Shown in pieces: positions 48,866 to 54,835 of a stretch of DNA of 54,835 nt. The translations under genes and the position numbers were made by a program. Below the pieces are notes generated by a model. That model saw nothing but the letters and a program-made list of their open reading frames with translations, ran no database searches and was not told the origin of the DNA. The stretch's first letter is position 1. Each line of letters opens with the position of its first letter. This DNA comes from Pseudonocardia halophobica (GTDB taxonomy: Bacteria; Actinomycetota; Actinomycetes; Mycobacteriales; Pseudonocardiaceae). The stretch covers positions 1 through 54,835 of the forward strand of contig NZ_BSFQ01000047.1 of the NCBI RefSeq assembly GCF_027922425.1, read 5' to 3'.

Positions 48866-50034
48866 CGGCCGCCCCCGTCCAGCCCGGCGCGCTCCCGCAG
48901 CTCGGCGAGCGCCTCCGGGTCGAGGGTGCCGACCAGGTTGAGCAGGTCGGGTTCGCGCGCGTCGCGCAGCCTGATCTGCGGGCCGTGGTCGAGCCAGGCC
49001 CGCCAGAGCGCCAGGTGCTCGGCGACGGCGGCCCGCTCGGCCCGCCCGGCGGGCGTCAGGGCGCCGTCGGTGGTGAGCAGGCCCGCCGACACGAGCCGGC
49101 GGCGGGTGCGCGGGTCGGCGGTGGCCGGGTCCTGCAGGGCCGTGGCGCGCCGCGCGGTCCGGCGGCGCCGGGCGAGCCGGAGCCGCCGCGACAGGACACC
49201 GCGGCCGGGGGCCAGGACCACCGCGAGCAGGGCGACGGCCACCCCCACCAGCACGACGACGGGCCCGGTCGGCAGCTGCCCGCGGGTCGCGAGCAGCGCG
49301 CCCGTGACCCCGACGACCGCGCCGACCACCCCGGCCAGCACGAGCACGTGCGGGAAGCGGTCGGCCAGCTGGCGTGCCGTGACCGTCGGCACGGCCAGCA
49401 TCGCGACCATGAGGATCGCGCCGACCAGCCGCACCCCGATCACCACGGCCGCGACGAGGAAGGCCGTCACGGCGATCTCCATCGCCCGCGTCGACAGTCC
49501 GATCGCCGCGGCGTAGGCCCGGTCGAACAGCGTGGCGGCGAGCGCGCGGCGCAGCACCACCACCGCGGCCACGCCGACGGCGCCGACGGCGGCCATCACC
49601 GCGACGTCGCGCTCCAGCAGACCCGCGGCCTGCCCGAACAGGAAGCTCTCCAGGCCGGCCTGCTGCGCGTTGCCCCCCGCGGTGATGTGGGTGAGCAGCA
49701 CGATGCCGAGGGAGAAGAAGCCGGACAGCACCACGCCGATCGCGGTGTCCGGCCGCAGCCGCGAGCGCTCGACGGCGACCATCAGCAGGGCCGCGACGAG
49801 CCCCGCGACGGCGGCGCCCGCGAGCAGCCCGGCGACCTCCTTCGTGCCGAGCACGAGGAAGGCCACGCAGACGCCGGGCAGCGTGGAGTGCGCGATGGCG
49901 TCGCCCACCAGGGAGCGCCCGCGCAGCACCGCGAACGAGCCCAGCACCCCGCTCGTCACGCCGAGGACCAGCGCCCCCGCGACGACGACCGTGTCGGTGT
50001 AGGGCAGGCCGAACAGGAGGCTCAGCCGGTCCAT
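48862..50034 (-). CDS. Metal ABC transporter permease 1 with C-terminal cytosolic domain
   Basis: A 390-residue ABC-3 permease. Residues about 1-285 hold the membrane domain (VTSGVLGSFAVLRGRSLVGD, AIAHSTLPGVCVAFL, VGAILMVAMLAVPTVTARQL). The last ~100 residues (from about 290) are cytosolic and contain RTRRRLVSAGLLTTDGALTP then AGRAERAAVAEHLALWRAWL, which looks like a winged-helix/DtxR-like segment as seen in some TroC/MntC-type permeases. It may sense metal or control transport. ATG 50034; its start overlaps the end of the ATPase gene by 13 bp. Confidence 0.87.
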   Translation of the reverse strand: MDRLSLLFGLPYTDTVVVAGALVLGVTSGVLGSFAVLRGRSLVGDAIAHSTLPGVCVAFLVLGTKEVAGLLAGAAVAGLVAALLMVAVERSRLRPDTAIGVVLSGFFSLGIVLLTHITAGGNAQQAGLESFLFGQAAGLLERDVAVMAAVGAVGVAAVVVLRRALAATLFDRAYAAAIGLSTRAMEIAVTAFLVAAVVIGVRLVGAILMVAMLAVPTVTARQLADRFPHVLVLAGVVGAVVGVTGALLATRGQLPTGPVVVLVGVAVALLAVVLAPGRGVLSRRLRLARRRRTARRATALQDPATADPRTRRRLVSAGLLTTDGALTPAGRAERAAVAEHLALWRAWLDHGPQIRLRDAREPDLLNLVGTLDPEALAELRERAGLDGGGR

Positions 50035-50759
50035 ACCGGTGTCCCCTCGGGCAGGCCGGCGCCGTACGCCCGGCGGACGGCGTCCTCGGTGAGCACCTCC
50101 GCCGTCGGCCCGCAGCCCAGCGCGCGGACGTTGAGCAGCAGCACCCAGTCGAAGGCGCTGCGGACCTGCGCCAGGTCGTGATGCACGACGACGGTGGAGC
50201 CGCCCTCGTCGGACAGCGTACGGAGGAGTTCGAGCAGGTCGGCCTGGGTGCGGGCGTCGACGCCGGCGAACGGTTCGTCCATGACCAGCACCTCGGCCTG
50301 CTGCGCGAGGGCCCGGGCGAGGAAGACGCGCTGCCGCTGGCCGCCGGAGAGCTGGCCGATCTGCCGCCGGGCGAGCGGGGCCATGCCCACCCGGTCCAGG
50401 CACTCCTCGGCGATCCGCCGGTCCGCGCGGCCGATCCGCCGGAACCAGCCGACCGCACGGTAGCGGCCCATCGCGACCACCTCGGCGACCGTGATCGGGA
50501 AGTCCCAGTCCACGGACTCGGCCTGGGGCACGTACGCGAGGTTCTCGAGCGCCGCCCGGCCCTGCACGCCGGCGATCCGGACGGTGCCGGAGTCCGTCGG
50601 GACCAGCCCGAGGGCCGCCTTGAGCAGGGTCGACTTGCCCGCCCCGTTCGGGCCGACGATCGCCGACAGGGCGCCGCGCGGGAAGGTCGCGTCGACCTGC
50701 CACAGCGCGGGCGCGGCGCGGTAGGACACGGTCAGCGCGGAGATCTCCAGTGCGTGCAT
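50022..50759 (-). CDS. Metal ABC transporter ATP-binding protein
   Basis: A 245-residue ABC ATPase: Walker A VGPNGAGKSTLLKAALGLVP, Q-loop YVPQAESVDWDFPITV (the metal-importer form), signature LSGGQRQRVFLARALAQQ, Walker B VLVMDEPFAGVD and H-loop VVVHHDL. This combination is typical of MntB/TroB/ZnuC-type subunits. ATG 50759 lies 2 bp from the stop of the substrate-binding gene. Confidence 0.92.
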   Translation of the reverse strand: MHALEISALTVSYRAAPALWQVDATFPRGALSAIVGPNGAGKSTLLKAALGLVPTDSGTVRIAGVQGRAALENLAYVPQAESVDWDFPITVAEVVAMGRYRAVGWFRRIGRADRRIAEECLDRVGMAPLARRQIGQLSGGQRQRVFLARALAQQAEVLVMDEPFAGVDARTQADLLELLRTLSDEGGSTVVVHHDLAQVRSAFDWVLLLNVRALGCGPTAEVLTEDAVRRAYGAGLPEGTPVWTG

Positions 50760-50761
50760 CC

Positions 50762-51724
50762 TCACCCTTCCCGGCCCGGCGCCCCGAGGGCGCTCGCGAT
50801 CAGCTCGGCGTTCCTGCGGACCATGCCCGTGTACGTGCCCTCCGGCGTCCCGGGCTCGCCGGCGGAGTCGGTGTACAGCTCCCCGCCGATCGACGCCCTG
50901 AACCCCCGCTCGGCGGTCGCGGCGAGCAGCGCGTCGACGGTCTGCCGCGGGACCGAGGTCTCGATGAACGCGGCGGGGACCCGGCGGGTGGCGAGCAGCT
51001 CGGCGACCCGCTCGACGTCCGCCGTGGTGGCCTCGGCGGCCGTGGAGATGCCCTGGATGGCGGCCACCTCGATGCCGTACCGCCTGCCGAAGTAGGCGAA
51101 CGCGTCGTGCGAGGTCACCAGCAGGCGCTGGGCGGGCGGGATCGCGGCGATCCGCTCGCGGACCTCGGCGTCGAGCGCGGTCAGCTCGGCGAGGTAGGAG
51201 TCGAGGTTGACCCGGTAGACGTCCGCGTGCCGGGGGTCGAGCGCGGCGAGCCGGTCCGCGATCGTGCGGGCCTGGTCCTCCCACAGCGCGACGTCGAACC
51301 AGACGTGCGGGTCCGGTTCGGGGGAGCCGGTGTGGGTGAGCAGCGCGGTGCGCGGGATCCCGTCCGTGACGGCGGCGGTGGGCTGCCGCGCGGCGAGGTC
51401 GGCGAGCAGGTCGCCCATCTTCCCCTCCAGGCCGAGCCCGCCGTAGAGGATCAGGTCGGCGTCGCGCAGCAGCCGGACGTCACGGGCGCTGGCCTTGAAC
51501 AGGTGCGGGTCGACGCCGGGCCCCATCAGGCCGGTGACCTGCACGCGGTCGCCGCCGATCCGGTGCACGGCGTCGGTGATCATCGTGGTGGTCGTGGTCA
51601 CGCGGACCTGACGTTCGGCGACCGGGGCGCGGTCCGCGGTCACGGTCCGGGCGGCACAGCCGGAGCCGAGCAGGCAGGCCACGGCGAGCAGCACCAGTGC
51701 CGTCCACCTGCGCCGACCCACCAT
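50762..51724 (-). CDS. Metal ABC transporter substrate-binding lipoprotein (TroA/MntA type)
   Basis: A 320-residue cluster A-I binding protein with a lipoprotein signal (lipobox LLGSGCAA, Cys about 23). Metal ligands expected for TroA-like proteins are visible: His in GVDPHLFKASARDV, His in PDPHVWFDVALWE, Glu in AAFIETSVPRQTV and Asp in GGELYTDSAG. The His-rich loop of zinc-specific ZnuA is absent, so manganese (or iron) is more likely than zinc. First gene of the four-gene operon; ATG 51724. Confidence 0.9.
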   Translation of the reverse strand: MVGRRRWTALVLLAVACLLGSGCAARTVTADRAPVAERQVRVTTTTTMITDAVHRIGGDRVQVTGLMGPGVDPHLFKASARDVRLLRDADLILYGGLGLEGKMGDLLADLAARQPTAAVTDGIPRTALLTHTGSPEPDPHVWFDVALWEDQARTIADRLAALDPRHADVYRVNLDSYLAELTALDAEVRERIAAIPPAQRLLVTSHDAFAYFGRRYGIEVAAIQGISTAAEATTADVERVAELLATRRVPAAFIETSVPRQTVDALLAATAERGFRASIGGELYTDSAGEPGTPEGTYTGMVRRNAELIASALGAPGREG

Positions 51725-51737
51725 GTAGACCCGCCTA

Positions 51738-51751
51738 TCTCGTCGATGAGA
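51738..51751. promoter_or_regulatory. Near-perfect palindrome before the metal transporter operon
   Basis: TCTCGTCGATGAGA, symmetric except for one base pair, 13 bp upstream of the first ATG. A second element TCTC-GTTCT-GAGA lies at 51801-51813, 10 bp before mtnA on the other side. A metalloregulator site is plausible but the sequence does not match known MntR, Zur or IdeR boxes well. Confidence 0.4.
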
Positions 51752-51823
51752 CCCCTCTACGAAGTCAGGTGAGCATAGGGTGCGATCCCGGCCCGTGGTG
51801 TCTCGTTCTGAGAAGGTTCCTGC

Positions 51824-52771
51824 GTGTCCTCCACCACCGTCCCCCGTGACCTGCCGCCGACGATCACCTGGGAACGCGACCGGATCGTGCTGCTCGACCA
51901 GACCCGGCTGCCCGAGCTGCACCGGGTGGAGGTCACGACGGTCGACGGGCTGGTCGACGCCATCCGGCGGCTCGTCGTGCGCGGGGCGCCCGCGCTGGGC
52001 GTCGCCGGGGCGTACGGGGTGGCGCTGGCGGCACGCGACGGCGGCGACCTGCGCGAGGACGCCGAGCGGATCGCCTCCGCCCGGCCCACCGCCGCCAACC
52101 TGCGGCGGGGCGTGGAGCGGGCCCTCGCGGCCCCGGACCCGCTGGCGGCCGCACACGCCTTCCGGGACGAGGACGTCGCCGCCTGCCGGGCGATCGGGGC
52201 ACGGGGCGCGGCCCTGCTCGGCGAGCTGTGCGGGGAGCGCCCGCTGCGGCTGCACACCCATTGCAACGCCGGCGCGCTGGCCTGCGTGGAGTGGGGGACC
52301 GCGCTGGGGGTCGTGCGGTCGCTGCACGCCTCGGGGCGCGTGGAGCTGGTGGTCGCGGACGAGACCCGGCCGCTGCTGCAGGGCTCCCGCATCACCGCCG
52401 TCGAGCTGCAGGCCCTCGGCGTGCCGCACCGCGTGGTCGTCGACGGCGCCGCGGCCTCGGTGATCGCGCGGGGGCTGGTCGACGCCGTGGTGGTCGGGGC
52501 GGACCGGATCGCCGCCAACGGCGACGTCGCCAACAAGATCGGGACCTACCCGCTGGCCCTCGCGGCCGCGCGGGCCGGGATCCCGTTCGTCGTCGCGGCG
52601 CCGGAGACCACGGTCGACGCCGCGACGCCCGACGGGGCCGCGATCGAGATCGAGGAGCGGGACGCGGCCGAGGTCGTGGCCGGGGCGGACGCGTGGAACC
52701 CGGCGTTTGACGTCACGCCCGCGGACCTGGTCACCGCGATCGTGACCGACACCCGCACCTGGCGGCCCTGA
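51824..52771 (+). CDS. mtnA: S-methyl-5-thioribose-1-phosphate isomerase
   Basis: A 315-residue eIF2B-related enzyme that isomerises 5-methylthioribose 1-phosphate to the ribulose form in methionine salvage. Motifs: VVRGAPALGVAGAYGVALAA, the catalytic Cys in LHTHCNAGALAC, DETRPLLQGSRITAVEL, the catalytic Asp in VVGADRIAANGDVANKIGTY and the C-terminal NPAFDVTPADLV. GTG 51824. No other methionine-salvage gene (mtnB, mtnC, mtnD) is nearby; an MFS gene follows 10 bp later. Confidence 0.95.
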   Translation: MSSTTVPRDLPPTITWERDRIVLLDQTRLPELHRVEVTTVDGLVDAIRRLVVRGAPALGVAGAYGVALAARDGGDLREDAERIASARPTAANLRRGVERALAAPDPLAAAHAFRDEDVAACRAIGARGAALLGELCGERPLRLHTHCNAGALACVEWGTALGVVRSLHASGRVELVVADETRPLLQGSRITAVELQALGVPHRVVVDGAAASVIARGLVDAVVVGADRIAANGDVANKIGTYPLALAAARAGIPFVVAAPETTVDAATPDGAAIEIEERDAAEVVAGADAWNPAFDVTPADLVTAIVTDTRTWRP

Positions 52772-52781
52772 AGAGCCGGCG

Positions 52782-53924
52782 ATGAGAACTGCCGCCTTCC
52801 GGCTGATGCTCGTCGTGACCGTCCTCGGGTTCGGCGGGCACGCCCTGCTGCTGCCGGTGCTGCCGCTGTGGGTCAGCCGGGCCGGCACGGGCGAGTTCGG
52901 CGCCGGGACGACGACCGGGGTGCTGATGGCCACGACCGTCGCCACGCAGCTCGCGGTGCCGGCCCTGCTCCGGCGCGTCGGTTACCGGGTCGTGCTCGGC
53001 GCGGGCCTCGTGCTGCTCGGGGCGCCGGCGCCGTTCCTGCTGCTCACGGCGGAGCTCGGGCCGGTACTGCTGATCTCCGCGGTGCGCGGGATCGGGTTCG
53101 GGCTGCTCACTGTGGCCGGCAGCGCGCTGGTGGCGGAGCTGGTGCCGCCGGCCGAGCACGGGCGGGCGACGGCGCGGTACGGGTACGCGATCGGGATCCC
53201 GCAGCTGTTCCTGCTGCCGCTCGGCGTCGCGACCGTCGACCTGCTCGGGTTCGCCGGCGTGTTCCTGGCGGCCGGGATCGCGCCGCTGCTGGGGGCGGCG
53301 GCCGTACCGTTCCTGCGGACCGGCCGGCCGGTGCGCGCCGAGCCGCGCGTCCAGGACCCCGCGGAGCTCGGCACGGAGATGGTCCGGAGCTGGCGCGCCG
53401 GCACCGGCCCGATGGCGGCGATGCTCGCCTGCTCGCTGGCCCAGGGCGGGCTGGTGACCTTCCTGCCGCTGGTCGCGCCGGCCGCGAGCGCGGCCGCACC
53501 GCTGGCGCTGTTCGCCGTCGCGGTCGGCGGGATCCTCGGCCGCGGGCTCGCCGGCGGGCTGGTCGACCGGCGCGGGGCGGGGCGCCTGCTGCTGCCCGGC
53601 ACGCTGCTCGCCGCGGTGGGGATGGGGGTGGAGGTCCTCTCGGTCGGCGGCTCGGGCTGGCTGCTGGTCGTCGGCGCCTTCGCCGTCGGCGGCGGGTTCG
53701 GGCTGGTCCAGAGCGACTCGCTGGTCTCGCTGTTCGCCGTCGCCGGGCCCGCCCGCTACGGCGCCGCCAGCGCCGCGTGGAACATCGGGTTCGACGCCGG
53801 CACCGGCGTCGGCTCGAGCGGCCTCGGAGCGATCGCCGAGCCCTTCGGCTTCCGCGCCGCCTTCGGTGCCGCCGCCCTCCTGCTCCTCGCGGTCCTACCT
53901 CTGACCCGCCGCCCCACCCCGTGA
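52782..53924 (+). CDS. MFS transporter linked to mtnA
   Basis: A 380-residue permease, compact with twelve predicted helices and very short loops. Features: MLVVTVLGFGGHALLLPVLP, RRVGYRVVLGAGLVLLGAPA, LISAVRGIGFGLLTVAGSAL and RYGAASAAWNIGFDAGTGVG. It begins 10 bp downstream of mtnA, probably in one operon, which suggests transport of a methylthio compound or nucleoside-related metabolite; that is inference. Its TGA stop lies within the repeat hairpin at 53921. Confidence 0.85.
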   Translation: MRTAAFRLMLVVTVLGFGGHALLLPVLPLWVSRAGTGEFGAGTTTGVLMATTVATQLAVPALLRRVGYRVVLGAGLVLLGAPAPFLLLTAELGPVLLISAVRGIGFGLLTVAGSALVAELVPPAEHGRATARYGYAIGIPQLFLLPLGVATVDLLGFAGVFLAAGIAPLLGAAAVPFLRTGRPVRAEPRVQDPAELGTEMVRSWRAGTGPMAAMLACSLAQGGLVTFLPLVAPAASAAAPLALFAVAVGGILGRGLAGGLVDRRGAGRLLLPGTLLAAVGMGVEVLSVGGSGWLLVVGAFAVGGGFGLVQSDSLVSLFAVAGPARYGAASAAWNIGFDAGTGVGSSGLGAIAEPFGFRAAFGAAALLLLAVLPLTRRPTP

Positions 53925-53960
53925 GCGGCAACTGCCCCTAGAGGGGCAGTACGCACTCAC
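53921..53960. repeat. GTGAG...CTCAC hairpin element, copy A
   Basis: Arms ACTGCCCC / GGGGCAGT around TAGA, bounded by GTGAGCGGC and GCACTCAC. The last codon of the MFS gene (TGA) is inside the left arm. Same layout as copy B at 54021-54060, and similar ends to 21623-21662. Confidence 0.85.
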
Positions 53961-54020
53961 GACCTCCGCCGGCCAGGCGCTTCTCCGTCGGAGGACGGGA
54001 ACCGCAGGTCGTCGGGGGTC

Positions 54021-54060
54021 GTGAGCGGCAGGTGACCCTCTAGGGGCAGTAGGCACTCAC
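54021..54060. repeat. GTGAG...CTCAC hairpin element, copy B
   Basis: A 40-bp element beginning GTGAGCGGCA and ending GGGGCAGT then AGGCACTCAC, 100 bp after copy A and with the same outer sequence. The central stem is weaker (GTGACCCTCTAGGGGCAG). It lies 3 bp from the stop codon of the MBL gene, so probably serves as its terminator. Confidence 0.8.
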
Positions 54061-54063
54061 GGA

Positions 54064-54714
54064 TCAGTGGCCCCGGGCGATCCACTCCTCGAGGTGCGGC
54101 GCCTCGGAGCCGATGCTGGTGGAGTCGCCGTGCCCGGTGCGGACCTCGGTGTCGCCGGGCAGCGGCAGCAGGGTGCCGCGGATCGAGTCGATGATGGTGT
54201 CGAAGCTCGAGTAGGACCGGCCGGTGGCACCGGGACCGCCCTGGAAGAGCGTGTCGCCGGTGAACACCGTCTTCAGCTCCGGCGCGTAGAGGCAGGTCGA
54301 GCCGGGGGAGTGCCCCGGGGTGACCAGCGCGCGGAGCTCGATCCCACCCGCCGTGATGATCTGCCCGTCGGTGATCTCCTGGTCCGGGGACCGGTTGGGG
54401 TGGGTCATCTCCCACAGCGGCGCCTCGGCCGGGTTGAGCAGGATCGGCGCGTTGAACGTGTCCGCCAGCCGCGGGGCCTGGTTGACGTGGTCGTCGTGCG
54501 CGTGCGTGCACACCACCGCGACCACCCGGCGTCCGGCGATGATCTCGCCGATGGCCTCCGGGTCGTGCGCGGCGTCGATCACGACGACCTCGTTCTCGTC
54601 GCCGACGACCCAGACGTTGTTGTCGACCTCCCAGGTGCCCCCGTCGAGCGAGAACGTCCCGTGCGTGACGACGTGGTCGATCGGCCCCTTGTGGAGGCCC
54701 TCGGGGGTGCCCAT
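54064..54714 (-). CDS. MBL-fold hydrolase coupled to mycothiol-dependent formaldehyde oxidation
   Basis: A 216-residue glyoxalase II-like metallo-hydrolase: CTHAHDDHVNQAPRLAD (HxHxDH), TPGHSPGSTCLY, TGDTLFQGG and the final ligand in RTGHGDSTSIG. Homologues lie beside S-(hydroxymethyl)mycothiol dehydrogenase in many actinobacteria and may hydrolyse the S-formylmycothiol product to formate and mycothiol. ATG 54714 shares one base with the stop of the dehydrogenase gene (TGATG), so translation is coupled. Confidence 0.88.
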   Translation of the reverse strand: MGTPEGLHKGPIDHVVTHGTFSLDGGTWEVDNNVWVVGDENEVVVIDAAHDPEAIGEIIAGRRVVAVVCTHAHDDHVNQAPRLADTFNAPILLNPAEAPLWEMTHPNRSPDQEITDGQIITAGGIELRALVTPGHSPGSTCLYAPELKTVFTGDTLFQGGPGATGRSYSSFDTIIDSIRGTLLPLPGDTEVRTGHGDSTSIGSEAPHLEEWIARGH

Positions 54715-54835
54715 CAGAGGACCACCACCGACCGCAGCACGTCGCCGTGGTGCATCTTCTCGAAGGCGGTCTCGATGTCGTCGAGGCCGATCTCCTCGGA
54801 GACGAACTTCTCCAGCGGCAGCCGGCCCTGCAGGT
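54714..54835 (-). CDS. S-(hydroxymethyl)mycothiol dehydrogenase-like MDR, C-terminal 40 residues
   Basis: Only the 3' end is in the window. The translated C-terminus reads QGRLPLEKFVSEEIGLDDIE, then TAFEKMHHGDVLRSVVVL and a TGA stop. The DVLRSVVVL ending is typical of zinc-dependent class III-like alcohol dehydrogenases acting on mycothiol-bound formaldehyde (MscR/AdhE2). These oxidise the adduct with NAD. The rest of the gene lies beyond the window edge. Confidence 0.82.
   Translation of the reverse strand, partial: LQGRLPLEKFVSEEIGLDDIETAFEKMHHGDVLRSVVVL

Overview
The window is high-GC DNA from an actinobacterium, most likely a Pseudonocardia-like member of the Pseudonocardiales. This is inferred from strong GC bias at third codon positions, frequent GTG/TTG starts, and actinobacterial marker families (SepH, DUF2530, DUF2537, mycothiol-linked formaldehyde detoxification). 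The gene order TrmH methyltransferase - DUF2537 - sepH - serC, followed by two citrate synthases and pdxH, is a core block I recall from mycobacteria and relatives. No tRNA, rRNA, CRISPR array or prophage was seen.

Layout. 1-1.5 kb: the 3' part of an IS110-family transposase, then decayed DNA with a LysR remnant. 1.5-6.5 kb: small acidic protein, SDR, DUF2530, MBL hydrolase, purine-type permease, MFS exporter. 6.4-7.7 kb: two copies of a probable iron-controlled small RNA gene on either side of an EamA transporter. 7.7-11.5 kb: minus-strand operon of unknown purpose (unknown protein, MinD-like ATPase, secreted peptidase-like protein, GH16 glycosidase), headed by a phased 22-bp repeat array. 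12-29 kb: housekeeping block (GCS2 ligase, TrmH, DUF2537, SepH, SerC, GlxA-type regulator with MFS, citrate synthase 2, PdxH, MFS, citrate synthase, photolyase, sunset-domain protein). 29-34 kb: MFS/HxlR pair, K+ channel, SCO6745-family protein.

33.8-43.6 kb is the metabolic centrepiece: a soluble di-iron monooxygenase cluster of the propane 2-monooxygenase (Prm/Mim) type. It holds a divergent AcoR/MimR-like activator, hydroxylase large subunit, reductase, hydroxylase small subunit, coupling protein, a dedicated GroEL-like chaperonin and an amidohydrolase-fold protein. The large subunit keeps all six carboxylate/histidine iron ligands at the spacing of soluble methane monooxygenase. The activator has lost its sigma-54 contact loop and has degenerate Walker motifs. 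Hairpins separate mimA from mimB and mimD from groEL.

43.6-54.8 kb: MHS-family symporter, GGCT-fold protein, ECF42-type sigma factor with its DGPF/YCII partner, a four-gene manganese/zinc-type ABC importer, mtnA with an MFS gene, and an MBL hydrolase coupled to the end of an S-(hydroxymethyl)mycothiol dehydrogenase-like gene.

The most novel item is the sRNA pair at 6476-6555 and 7615-7690. Both have a -35, an 18-bp spacer, a -10 embedded in an iron-box-like palindrome, 38 identical nucleotides starting exactly where transcription should start, and then unrelated GC-rich terminators. Neither leads into a same-strand gene.
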